25,878 nucleotides of DNA from Bacteroidota bacterium (lineage in GTDB: Bacteria; Bacteroidota; Bacteroidia; Sphingobacteriales; Sphingobacteriaceae): positions 1 through 25,878 of the forward strand of contig JABDBT010000021.1 of NCBI GenBank assembly GCA_013288465.1, given 5' to 3'. A program made the translations under genes and the position numbers. Within the stretch, counting starts at the first letter, position 1; each line of letters opens with the position of its first letter. The notes beneath the pieces were generated by a model. That model made no database searches. It had not been told where the DNA came from and saw nothing but the letters and a program-made list of their open reading frames with translations. Shown piece by piece: positions 16,144-23,880 of the stretch.

Positions 16144-16658
16144 GTTTGAAGAGATTGAAGAATTATACCACTGAAGATATTGCGGATGCTATGGTATTAC
16201 CTGTAACGCTAACATCCAAACAAAGAAAGGAAGCAGACAGGCAACTCTCTGAACACCGGGCTATGCGAAGGACCGAAATGACCGAGGAAGAAAAATTACA
16301 CTTCAAATTATTCCGGCTAAAGTTTCAATTGGAAGATTACCTAAAAGAAGATCAATATAACCCCCAGTTTACCTTTGGTTATTTTCTTGAGCAATATTTA
16401 CAATTAACCAACCGGAAGAAAAAGGAGTTTGCCGGTGATATTCAAATTCATGAAACATTATTAAGCAGTATTCTTAAAAACCGGAGAGAACCAAACGAAA
16501 GTTTCATGATACGGTTAGAACTTCATTCTAACAACATGATACCTGCTATTGACTGGTTCAAATTGCTTGAAAAGGAAAAAGGGCATCAAATTAATACTAA
16601 CCGGTCTTTAAGGGACAAGGAAAGTCGCTTTGTTACCCATAGTTTACAATTGGTTTAA
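16140..16658 (+). CDS. HTH (XRE/HigA-like) protein, putative antitoxin of the cassette
   Basis: The 172 residues split in two. The N-terminal part (about 10-70) is charged and helical (DIADAMVLPVTLTSKQRKEA and EEKLHFKLFRLKFQLEDYLK). The C-terminal part (about 78-147) has a HigA/XRE-like layout: FGYFLEQYLQL, then NRKKKEFAGDIQIHETLLSSILKNRREP as the helix-turn-helix, then SFMIRLELHSNNMIPAIDWFKLLEKEK. Its ATG at 16140 overlaps the stop of the GNAT-like gene, so the two are translationally coupled, with the putative toxin first as in higBA. The TAA stop overlaps the TAA stop of the convergent LpxH-like gene. It is the natural candidate to bind the 17-bp palindrome. DNA binding and antitoxin function are inferred. 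Confidence 0.6.
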   Translation: MSLKRLKNYTTEDIADAMVLPVTLTSKQRKEADRQLSEHRAMRRTEMTEEEKLHFKLFRLKFQLEDYLKEDQYNPQFTFGYFLEQYLQLTNRKKKEFAGDIQIHETLLSSILKNRREPNESFMIRLELHSNNMIPAIDWFKLLEKEKGHQINTNRSLRDKESRFVTHSLQLV

Positions 16659-17509
16659 TGCTCCTCTTCCTTAAACCTTTCTAATAACGACCGTACGTCT
16701 AACTTGGCATCCAAATCTTCGGCATCGGTTTTATCGTCTTCGTCGGCATCACTTTTAAAATTGGCGGGGTCGTATTTAAAAATTGTCCAGGTTTTGTTAT
16801 GATATTCAAGCGCGGTAAGGCTTTCTACCCAATCGCCCGAGTTTAGGTACAATACGGTGCCCGGGTTGTCGGTAGCTGTCATCTCCCGTATTTCGGCCTG
16901 GTGGATATGGCCGCATATTACGTATTGGTATTCTTTAGCCACGGCCAAGTCGGCAGCGGTTTGTTCAAACTGGTTAATGAATTTAACAGCATCCTTAAAC
17001 TTAGCTTTTACCTTTTGCGAGAAGCTCATTTTTTGCTTACCCATAGCGGTTAAAAACCAATTGGTAACACTGTTTAGCCAAATTAACGTATCATAACCCA
17101 CCGCGCCCAGTTTTGCCAGCCATTTAGAGTGCTGCATGGTTACATCAAATACGTCGCCGTGAAATATCCATGCTTTTTTACCATCAATGTTCAATACAAT
17201 TTTGTTCATGAGCTGGAACGAGCCCAGGTTGAAATCGGCAAATTTGCGCAGCATCTCATCATGGTTGCCGGTTAAATAATAAACGGGGATGCCCTCGGTA
17301 ACAAATTTTAAAATGCGGCGCACTACCTTCATGTGCGCTTCGGGCCAGTATGATTTGCTAAACTGCCATATATCAATAATATCGCCGTTTAGGATGAGTA
17401 TTTTAGGCTTTACACTTTTTAAATATTTCAGCAGTTCCTTAGCATGGCAGCCATAGGTACCTAAATGCACATCGGATATAATTACAATATCAACTTCGCG
17501 CTTTGCCAT
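16655..17509 (-). CDS. LpxH-like metallophosphoesterase (UDP-2,3-diacylglucosamine diphosphatase family)
   Basis: The 284 residues are a calcineurin-like phosphoesterase with all metal-binding motifs: ISDVHLG (D13, H15), LNGDIIDIW (D43), GNHDE (81-85), HGDVFD (117-122) and CGHIHQAEI (H201, H203). Members with this sequence texture in Bacteroidetes are annotated as UDP-2,3-diacylglucosamine diphosphatase. That enzyme cleaves the pyrophosphate of UDP-diacylglucosamine to lipid X in lipid A synthesis at the inner membrane. An acidic C-terminal tail (about 252-284) is extra relative to E. coli LpxH (240 residues). The start is the ATG at 17507-17509. The stop overlaps that of the convergent HTH gene by 3 bases. 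Substrate is by family analogy only. Confidence 0.82.
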   Translation of the reverse strand: MAKREVDIVIISDVHLGTYGCHAKELLKYLKSVKPKILILNGDIIDIWQFSKSYWPEAHMKVVRRILKFVTEGIPVYYLTGNHDEMLRKFADFNLGSFQLMNKIVLNIDGKKAWIFHGDVFDVTMQHSKWLAKLGAVGYDTLIWLNSVTNWFLTAMGKQKMSFSQKVKAKFKDAVKFINQFEQTAADLAVAKEYQYVICGHIHQAEIREMTATDNPGTVLYLNSGDWVESLTALEYHNKTWTIFKYDPANFKSDADEDDKTDAEDLDAKLDVRSLLERFKEEEH

Positions 17510-17584
17510 TAAAATTGGGGGGATAAAGGTTCGCCCGGTAAAAATATACCGGCTATATGGGAGTAAAGATACGTAAGCAAACGA

Positions 17585-17698
17585 TTATTCGTCGTCTTCG
17601 TCTTCATTAACTTTTAATTCATACGGGCTTACATAGAACGCGCCAACCAGCAGCAGCAATGCTATTATAATCATGTATGGGTATTCAAAATGCATCAT
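17585..17698 (-). CDS. 37-residue single-span membrane protein with acidic tail
   Basis: This short frame starts with tandem ATG codons (17693-17698) and ends with TAA at 17585-17587. Residues 8-23 form one hydrophobic span (YMIIIALLLLVGAFYV). Residues 31-37 are NEDEDDE, a very acidic C-terminus. By the positive-inside rule the charge layout is ambiguous. It lies 75 bases upstream of the LpxH-like gene on the same strand and 69 bases downstream of the DinB gene, otherwise an empty space. The clean start, span and stop in a gap of the right size make it a good candidate for a real small protein. I do not recognise a family. Confidence 0.5.
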   Translation of the reverse strand: MMHFEYPYMIIIALLLLVGAFYVSPYELKVNEDEDDE

Positions 17699-17767
17699 AA
17701 ACGGTTTTTACAAAGGTGGAATAACTAATTTATCTTAATGTTAAGACTATATTAAATATAAAAGGTT

Positions 17768-18298
17768 TCACTTTGCAGCAAATTTTTTATTTATACGATC
17801 TAACTGTTTTAAATGATGCGTAGTATGTATTAAAATAAATTTAAGCCAGTTGCCTGCATTTAAATTGCCCAGGCGTGGGTGTTTATAGCGGTTATAGGGC
17901 AATGCATTAACAGCAAGCGGTGCTACTTCAGCAACACGTTTGCGGCATTTGATCAGTAAATTTTTAGCGTCCTCTTTACTGATCTTAGTTGCGGGCATTT
18001 TGGCTGCCGTTTTTTCGGGCACTTTTATTTTTACAGGCGGAAAGCGGTGGAAAAACAATACCAGCCTGCCTAATAAGTTTGGGCCTTCGGTAGTGGGGTT
18101 ACAGGTGCCGTTTATACAGCGTTCCATAGCAATGGTCGAACCCAGGTCGGCTTGTAAAATATGGGAGTAAACTTCGGCATACGACCAGCCGCCGCCGGGC
18201 GGCGTTTCCGTAAACAATTCATCAGGAATGGTGTCCAGCCGGCTGCGGTAAATATCAAACGCGGCTTCGATGGCTTTACGGGTTTTGGGTATGGTCAT
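17768..18298 (-). CDS. DinB-like family protein
   Basis: The 176 residues have the four-helix DinB/YfiT metal-binding layout: H46 in EVYSHILQAD, and H158 and H162 in LIHTTHHLKQLDRI near the C-terminus, the usual triad that holds a divalent metal. Many family members are thiol-dependent enzymes (bacillithiol or mycothiol transferases), others are uncharacterised. The PPGGGWSYAEVYSHILQA stretch is typical of the Bacteroidetes members. The start is the ATG at 18296-18298. Upstream is a repeat element (18330-18423), downstream the small membrane protein. The exact reaction cannot be told. Confidence 0.85.
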   Translation of the reverse strand: MTIPKTRKAIEAAFDIYRSRLDTIPDELFTETPPGGGWSYAEVYSHILQADLGSTIAMERCINGTCNPTTEGPNLLGRLVLFFHRFPPVKIKVPEKTAAKMPATKISKEDAKNLLIKCRKRVAEVAPLAVNALPYNRYKHPRLGNLNAGNWLKFILIHTTHHLKQLDRINKKFAAK

Positions 18299-18329
18299 GG
18301 CCTTAACTAATTGGTCATTTTTGCTGGGG

Positions 18330-18423
18330 GCGAGGCGGTTGGCGGGTCAAGCGATCTCGTCGCTATGCTATTTATTCAAACCGACGGGATTGTTTCGTCG
18401 CCGTGATTCGCCAACCGCCTCGC
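18330..18423. repeat. Intergenic element bounded by a 15-bp perfect inverted repeat
   Basis: GCGAGGCGGTTGGCG (18330-18344) and its exact reverse complement CGCCAACCGCCTCGC (18409-18423) flank 64 bases. The inside is GC-rich with repeated CGTCG words (about 18357-18364 and 18396-18402). The element fills the gap between the DinB and nucleotidase genes. The words around it (CTCCGAGCAATGGCAATC at 18423-18440) resemble those of the 32-bp palindrome at 7108-7199, so the two may be relatives of one dispersed family. Confidence 0.65.
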
Positions 18424-18447
18424 TCCGAGCAATGGCAATCTATTGGT

Positions 18448-19143
18448 TTACAGCATTAAAGTTAATTCTTTTAAATCGGTAATCTGCAAGGGCACATCGG
18501 CGGGTTTTTCCACATTAAAGGGATTAAAGTAAATGGCATCCATGCCAAAGTTTAAAGCGCCATATACATCGGCCTCCAGGCTATCGCCAATCATGATACT
18601 GTTTTGTTTGGTAGCCCCGGCCAGATCAAGCGCATGTTGAAAAATAGCTTTATCGGGTTTGTTAAACCCAACGATTTCTGATATGACAACACCCTGAAAA
18701 TATTTGCCGATGCCGGTATTACCTATCTTAATATCCTGCGATTCTTTAAATCCGTTTGATATCAGGTACAAAGGATATTTAGCGCTTAAATACGCCAAAG
18801 TTTCGTGCGCGTTGGGGAACAGGTTGGTTTTTGTTGGGCAAAGCTTTACATAAGCATCTTCAAAGACAACAGGGATCAATTCATGCGGCACGTCTAAATC
18901 TAAAAACGTTTGTTTAAACCTGGCCTCACGCAAGGCCTCTTTGGTTATCTTGCCTATATGGTACTCGGCCCAAAGGCGGTGATTATTGCGGGTATAAGTT
19001 TCAATAAACGTATCAGCAGAGGTTAGGCCGATACCATGCAACTTGTGAATAATATAAAGCTCCTGCAACGCCTCCTCGGCATTTTTATCAAAATCCCAGA
19101 TGGTGTGGTCGAGGTCGAAGAAGAGGTGGGTGTATTTTTTCAT
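18448..19143 (-). CDS. YjjG-type HAD nucleotidase
   Basis: This is a HAD-superfamily phosphatase of the YjjG kind, which in E. coli hydrolyses non-canonical pyrimidine nucleotides such as dUMP analogues and thus cleans the nucleotide pool. The 231 residues contain motif I FFDLDHTIWDFD (nucleophile D10, D12), motif II LISNG (S129), motif III K162 in GFNKPDKAIF, and motif IV MIGDSLEADV (D187, D192). I use the ATG at 19141-19143; a frame extension to a TTG at 19182 would add 13 residues lacking family likeness. The gene is divergent from the AAA_14/DUF4143 gene and ends next to a repeat element. Confidence 0.92.
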   Translation of the reverse strand: MKKYTHLFFDLDHTIWDFDKNAEEALQELYIIHKLHGIGLTSADTFIETYTRNNHRLWAEYHIGKITKEALREARFKQTFLDLDVPHELIPVVFEDAYVKLCPTKTNLFPNAHETLAYLSAKYPLYLISNGFKESQDIKIGNTGIGKYFQGVVISEIVGFNKPDKAIFQHALDLAGATKQNSIMIGDSLEADVYGALNFGMDAIYFNPFNVEKPADVPLQITDLKELTLML

Positions 19144-19273
19144 TGCGGAGTGCGAAAGTTCAAATGCGGAATTGTTTTCCAAAATTGATTAAATAAATCA
19201 AACCTCAAAACATTTAATCGATTTGTGAATTTGATGTGAATAGCTAAAAAAGCTTGCGTTGCATGTTTTTATT

Positions 19274-19308
19274 CCTGCAAATTCACAGTAAATTTATAAA
19301 TTTGCAGG
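19274..19308 (+). promoter_or_regulatory. Promoter with -7 box inside a 10-bp inverted repeat
   Basis: TAAATTTG at 19297-19304 is an exact Bacteroidetes -7 box 17 bases before the ATG of the ATPase gene. It overlaps the right arm of CCTGCAAATT (19274-19283) / AATTTGCAGG (19299-19308), spacer 15. No clear -33 TTG is seen. The palindrome could be an operator. Confidence 0.5.
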
Positions 19309-19321
19309 GATAGTTGTCGAT

Positions 19322-20503
19322 ATGAACATTCACAGAATAATTACTTCCCGCATTTTAGACAAGTTAAAGCATACACCGGCTGTTGCTTTATTAGGACCAA
19401 GACAAGTTGGTAAAACAACCCTTGTAAAGGAAATTGCACCATTAATTGGTTTGGATACGATTTATTTAGATTTAGAATCGTTTGCTGATTTAAATAAACT
19501 TACCGATCCAGAGCATTACTTTTTGCAAAGAAAAGATAAACTGATCATTATTGATGAAGTTCAACGGATGCCTGAATTATTCCCGCTCTTCCGATCTGTT
19601 ATAGACAACGAACGGCATCCTTCTCGTTTTTTATTGTTGGGGTCGGCTTCGCCGGAAATACTGGCAAAAAGCTCTGAAACCTTAGCCGGAAGGATTTCCT
19701 ATTTAGAAATGCACCCTTTTAATTTGGTTGAAACAGGCAACACATATACACAAGAGCAGTTATGGTTAAGAGGGGGGTTTCCTGAAATGTTTTTGTCGGC
19801 ATCCGATGCAGAAAGCTTTGAAAAAAGATTAGACTTTATACAAACCTATATTGAAAGGGAATTGCCCTTGTTAGGGTTAAAAGCCGCGCCCGCTACTTCA
19901 AGAAATTTATTAAGAATGTTAACGGGGATACATGGGAACTTAATCAATTATTCGATGCTATCCAACTCCCTTGGCATAGACAACAACAGTATTAAACGCA
20001 TTATCGACCTTTATGAAGATGCGTTTTTGATAAGACGGTTACAGCCTTTTTATATTAATATCACCAAACGCTTAGTAAAAACCCCTAAATTATTTATCAG
20101 GGACAGCGGCTTATTCCATGCCCTTGCAGGTATAGAAAACATGGAAGAATTGGAGGGATATGCAGGTAAGGGAAACTCGTGGGAGGGTTTTGTTATTCAA
20201 CAAATTATTTCATTGCTTAAGCCCGCTATTTCGCCATTTTTTTACCGTACACAAGATGGCGTTGAATTAGACTTACTATTAGTTAAGGGAAACCACCCCA
20301 TTATTGGTATTGAAGTAAAATATTCAAATGCCCCAAAAATAACTAAGGGCACCACTATTGCCTCAAAGGATTTTAATGATTTGCCAATTTGGATAGTTAC
20401 GCCAGGTATTGATGAAAATTATACTATTAATCAACATATATCGGTTACCGGCCTAAGGGGGATTCTATCTGTTTTGAAAGAAATGGGGTGTACTTATTTG
20501 TAG
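19322..20503 (+). CDS. AAA_14/DUF4143 family ATPase
   Basis: The 393 residues have a P-loop ATPase domain (Walker A GPRQVGKT 25-32, Walker B LIIIDE 74-79, GSAS 107-110, LAGR 121-124). Next come a winged-helix-like region (about 195-245) and a DUF4143 C-terminus. The latter holds YRTQDGVELDLLL and IGIEVKYS (E315, D317, E331, K333), the spacing of a PD-(D/E)XK nuclease-like core. Such proteins are scattered, often horizontally moved genes in bacteria and archaea; their function is unsettled. It starts with ATG at 19322. It stands alone between divergent yjjG and the convergent MORN-like gene. The family call is firm; nuclease activity is not established. Confidence 0.92.
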   Translation: MNIHRIITSRILDKLKHTPAVALLGPRQVGKTTLVKEIAPLIGLDTIYLDLESFADLNKLTDPEHYFLQRKDKLIIIDEVQRMPELFPLFRSVIDNERHPSRFLLLGSASPEILAKSSETLAGRISYLEMHPFNLVETGNTYTQEQLWLRGGFPEMFLSASDAESFEKRLDFIQTYIERELPLLGLKAAPATSRNLLRMLTGIHGNLINYSMLSNSLGIDNNSIKRIIDLYEDAFLIRRLQPFYINITKRLVKTPKLFIRDSGLFHALAGIENMEELEGYAGKGNSWEGFVIQQIISLLKPAISPFFYRTQDGVELDLLLVKGNHPIIGIEVKYSNAPKITKGTTIASKDFNDLPIWIVTPGIDENYTINQHISVTGLRGILSVLKEMGCTYL

Positions 20504-20600
20504 CGACTTAATGGCTAAGTATAACCGAGTTATTATTTCTAATGTTCAATTTCGGATTTGTTTTTTCCAAAATTAGTGTATTCACAACAATCGTGAATTA

Positions 20601-20638
20601 AAAAAGCCAGCTTTTAGTTGCACCCGAAAGCTCTTTTT
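20601..20638. terminator. Bidirectional terminator-like hairpin between convergent genes
   Basis: AGCTTT (20609-20614) pairs with AAAGCT (20627-20632), extended after a small bulge by A-run (20601-20605) against T-run (20634-20638). The A-run and T-run flanks allow it to work in both directions. It overlaps the stop codon of the minus-strand gene. Confidence 0.45.
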
Positions 20639-21551
20639 AATATTTAACATCAACACTCCACTTGGCTATTGTTATAGTAAATGTGGCAAGTCCTTCAAGA
20701 TTTTGTTTTGTGGCGGGATCATAAAGGGGGTTCCACGCCGGGGCTTTAGAAATTATTTCAATTAATTTATCATTTAGCTTTGCGGTTAAACCGCTACCGG
20801 TAATAACTGGAGTAATTAATTTCCCCTCGGTATTTATGGCACAAATTACGGTCAAATTAGCATAAGTATCTGGTCGCGAGATTCTGTTTAAATTATTGCT
20901 GATGTAAACTTTAAAATCCTTCGTTGGTGAAGGTCCTTTATAAATAGGCTTACCCTCAACGGTTTTAATAACTTTACCGTCTTTATAAATGTAGGTTGTT
21001 ATTATATTGCCACTTGCTCCCAACATAAACCACTCGCCCTCACGTTTATCATTTATATAGTTGCCCCTAAAAAGAACCGTTTGGGATTCACTATTATAAC
21101 TCTCATACAATCCGTTTTGATAATCATTTTTATAAGTATTAAGCGTTATTTTGCTGCCATCGCCCGCGTACTCTATCCATTGGCCATTTTTCATTCCATT
21201 ATTAAAATCGCCGGTTGTTTTGATATATTGTACTACACCCGGTGCTATTTCCTTAATCTTAGTACCCGGTGGGAGGCTTGACGAAAACACAAAGCCATAA
21301 TAAATAAAATGACCATTTGGAACAGTTAAGTCCTTGTCTTTATAGGTGCCTGCGGATAAAAGAATATTATCCATACCATATTGCTTTCCCTCCCACACCG
21401 TATCAGAAACCTGATTAGATATCATATACAGTTGTGCTTTAGATGAGTCGGTTGTTGGCCCCCTGCTTCCATAAAAAACTTTATGCGATTGTGCGTACCC
21501 TGCTAATGCGCAGTAACAGGATAGTAATATTATAAGCAGAGGTTTTTTCAT
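20637..21551 (-). CDS. Exported MORN-repeat protein with TonB-like C-terminal domain
   Basis: The 304 residues begin with a Sec signal peptide MKKPLLIILLSCYCALAGYAQ. The middle (about 110-190) has YwqK/MORN-like repeats: TTGDFNNGMKNGQWIEYAGDGS, YKNDYQNGLYESYN and RGNYINDKREGEWFMLGASG. The C-terminal about 90 residues (ISRPDTYANLTVICAINTEGKLITPVI to LATFTITI) look like the TonB C-terminal domain found at the end of many Bacteroidetes exported proteins. The frame stays open upstream to 21668, but that part translates an intergenic repeat, so the ATG at 21549-21551 is the start. Function is unknown; a cell-envelope location is likely. Confidence 0.75.
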   Translation of the reverse strand: MKKPLLIILLSCYCALAGYAQSHKVFYGSRGPTTDSSKAQLYMISNQVSDTVWEGKQYGMDNILLSAGTYKDKDLTVPNGHFIYYGFVFSSSLPPGTKIKEIAPGVVQYIKTTGDFNNGMKNGQWIEYAGDGSKITLNTYKNDYQNGLYESYNSESQTVLFRGNYINDKREGEWFMLGASGNIITTYIYKDGKVIKTVEGKPIYKGPSPTKDFKVYISNNLNRISRPDTYANLTVICAINTEGKLITPVITGSGLTAKLNDKLIEIISKAPAWNPLYDPATKQNLEGLATFTITIAKWSVDVKY

Positions 21552-21609
21552 CTTATAGTTAAATAGCGGGACAAGATAAAAAGATTTGATACCATTATAA
21601 AATCTATCT

Positions 21610-21642
21610 AAATCCGAAATCGAACATCCGAAATTCGAAATT
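21610..21642. repeat. Dispersed intergenic repeat copy
   Basis: CGAAATCGAACATCCGAAA (21615-21633) recurs exactly at 24484-24502, and a degenerate reverse-complement copy is at 20541-20560. Here it is extended by a second CGAAATT unit. The copy lies in the divergent space between the MORN-like gene and uvrB. Confidence 0.6.
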
Positions 21643-21792
21643 AAACCCTCCTGACATACCGCTGTCACTCCCCCTCATTTACTTTGCCTAAAATCAAACC
21701 GAACATTCAAAACTCAAAACCGTTACCCTAATGTAAAACTAATCTTCAATCTTTAATTAACTAATCTCTAATCCGTATTTTTACAGCATACA

Positions 21793-23817
21793 ATGGATTT
21801 TAACTTAACCTCAGTATATAAACCCACCGGCGACCAGCCAGAGGCCATACGCCAACTGGTTGAGGGTGTAAATAACCAGGACCCGTTTCAAACCCTGCTG
21901 GGTGTAACCGGCTCGGGTAAAACGTTTACTATTGCCAACGTTATCCAGCAAACGCAAAAGCCTACGCTGGTATTAAGTCATAATAAAACGCTGGCGGCGC
22001 AATTGTATGGCGAGTTTAAGCAGTTCTTCCCGGAGAACGCGGTGAACTATTTTGTATCCTATTACGACTATTACCAGCCCGAAGCTTTTATACCCACCAC
22101 CAATACTTATATTGAAAAGGACCTGCAAATAAACGAGGAGATCGAGAAGCTGCGCTTGCGCACCACCTCGGCGTTAATGAGCGGCAGGCGCGATGTTATC
22201 GTGGTTTCGTCCATTTCGTGCATTTATGGTATGGGTAACCCCGAAGATTTTGCCAATTCGGTATTTAAGTTCGCGGTGGGTACGCGTATTAGCCGCAATG
22301 CTTTTTTACACCGGTTGGTGGAGATCTTATACGGGCGCACCACGGCCGATTTTAAGCGCGGTACTTTCCGTGTTAAAGGCGATGTGGTTGATATTTTTCC
22401 GGCTTATATGGACCATGCTTACCGTATCTCGTTTTTTGGCGATGATATTGAAGAACTAAGCACCTTTGACGTAACCACCGGGAAAACTTTAGAGAAAATG
22501 ACGCACATGGTGGTTTATCCCGCCAATTTATATGTAGCCCCGCGCGAGCGCTTTCAGCAATCTATATGGGCCATACAGGAAGAATTGGAAACCCGCAAAA
22601 AGCAGTTTATTGGAGATGGCCGGTTTTTAGAAGCCAAGCGACTTGAAGAAAGAGTTAATTACGACCTGGAAATGATACGCGAACTGGGCTATTGCTCGGG
22701 CATTGAAAATTACTCGCGGTTTTTTGACGGTCGGCAGCCGGGTATGCGGCCATTCTGTTTGCTGGATTATTTCCCTGATGATTACCTGATGGTGATTGAT
22801 GAAAGCCATGTTACCGTACCGCAAATAAGGGCCATGTATGGTGGCGACCGCTCGCGCAAAATATCATTGGTTGATTATGGTTTCCGTTTGCCGGCGGCTA
22901 TGGATAACCGTCCGCTAAACTTCCAGGAGTTTGAAAGCCTGGCGCCGCAAACTATCTATGTAAGCGCTACCCCTGCTGATTTTGAACTTGAAAAATCGGG
23001 CGGTGTGGTTGTTGAGCAGGTGATACGCCCAACCGGCCTGCTTGACCCGGTAATTGAAGTGCGCCCGGTTATTAACCAGGTAGATGATTTGCTGGACGAG
23101 GTGGATAAAACCGTTAAAATGGGCGACCGTGTGCTGGTAACCACCCTCACCAAACGCATGGCCGAGGAGTTAGCCAAATACATGGACAGGCTGGGCATAA
23201 AATGCCGCTACATACACAGCGAAGTTAAAACGCTGCAACGGGTGGAGATTTTAAGGGGATTGCGCCTGGGCGAGTTTGATGTGCTGATAGGCATTAACCT
23301 GCTGCGCGAAGGGTTGGATTTGCCCGAAGTATCATTAGTAGCCATTTTGGATGCGGATAAGGAAGGGTTTTTACGCAGTGAACGGTCATTGATACAAACC
23401 ATAGGCCGCGCGGCGCGTAACGACCGCGGACGGGTAATTATGTATGCCGATAGGGTTACCGACTCGATGCAGATAACGATGGACGAAACCAACCGCCGCC
23501 GCGAAATACAGATAAAATATAATTTAGAACGTGGCATTACCCCAACAACGGTAGGCAAAACAAGAGAGGAGATCATGGAGCAAACGTCGGTGGTTGACTT
23601 TAAGGGCGGCGTACAAAAGGCTTACGTGGAAATGGATACCATGACATTAGCTGCCGACCCGATTGTGCAGTACATGACCAAACCCGACCTGAAAAAATCA
23701 ATTGAAAACACCAGGAAAGATATGTTAGCGGCAGCAAAAAATATGGACTTTTTATTGGCCGCCAAACTGCGCGATGAAATGTTTGCGTTGGAAAAGATGA
23801 TGGAAGAGAAATTCTGA
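21793..23817 (+). CDS. uvrB: UvrABC excision nuclease subunit B
   Basis: UvrB is the damage-verifying helicase-like subunit of nucleotide excision repair, loaded on DNA by UvrA and joined by UvrC for incision. The 674 residues match the family. Seen are Walker A GVTGSGKT (37-44), the beta-hairpin region YYDYYQPEAFIP that clamps DNA, the DEAD-like VIDESH, SATPADFE, helicase motifs V/VI (GINLLREGLDLPEVSLVAIL, QTIGRAARNDRGRVIMY), and a C-terminal UVR domain (about 635-672) that contacts UvrC. The ATG is at 21793. It is divergent from the MORN-like gene and followed by a short tandem repeat. No LexA-like box is obvious upstream. Confidence 0.99.
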   Translation: MDFNLTSVYKPTGDQPEAIRQLVEGVNNQDPFQTLLGVTGSGKTFTIANVIQQTQKPTLVLSHNKTLAAQLYGEFKQFFPENAVNYFVSYYDYYQPEAFIPTTNTYIEKDLQINEEIEKLRLRTTSALMSGRRDVIVVSSISCIYGMGNPEDFANSVFKFAVGTRISRNAFLHRLVEILYGRTTADFKRGTFRVKGDVVDIFPAYMDHAYRISFFGDDIEELSTFDVTTGKTLEKMTHMVVYPANLYVAPRERFQQSIWAIQEELETRKKQFIGDGRFLEAKRLEERVNYDLEMIRELGYCSGIENYSRFFDGRQPGMRPFCLLDYFPDDYLMVIDESHVTVPQIRAMYGGDRSRKISLVDYGFRLPAAMDNRPLNFQEFESLAPQTIYVSATPADFELEKSGGVVVEQVIRPTGLLDPVIEVRPVINQVDDLLDEVDKTVKMGDRVLVTTLTKRMAEELAKYMDRLGIKCRYIHSEVKTLQRVEILRGLRLGEFDVLIGINLLREGLDLPEVSLVAILDADKEGFLRSERSLIQTIGRAARNDRGRVIMYADRVTDSMQITMDETNRRREIQIKYNLERGITPTTVGKTREEIMEQTSVVDFKGGVQKAYVEMDTMTLAADPIVQYMTKPDLKKSIENTRKDMLAAAKNMDFLLAAKLRDEMFALEKMMEEKF

Positions 23818-23847
23818 TGTGCAGATGCGTGGATGTGCAGATGTGCA
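23816..23847. repeat. Four-copy degenerate 8-bp tandem repeat
   Basis: GATGTGCA, GATGCGTG, GATGTGCA, GATGTGCA follow one another at 23816, 23824, 23832 and 23840. The first unit overlaps the uvrB TGA stop codon. Confidence 0.7.
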
Positions 23848-23880
23848 AATGAATTGTTAATTTTGATTAAAATATAGTTT

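Noticed and set aside
19144..19182. TTG-started extension of the YjjG-like protein
   Set aside because: Family members begin at the MKKYTHLFFDLDHT stretch; the extra residues have no counterpart.
21552..21668. 39-residue N-terminal extension of the MORN-like protein
   Set aside because: It translates the dispersed intergenic repeat, and a perfect signal peptide begins at the internal ATG.
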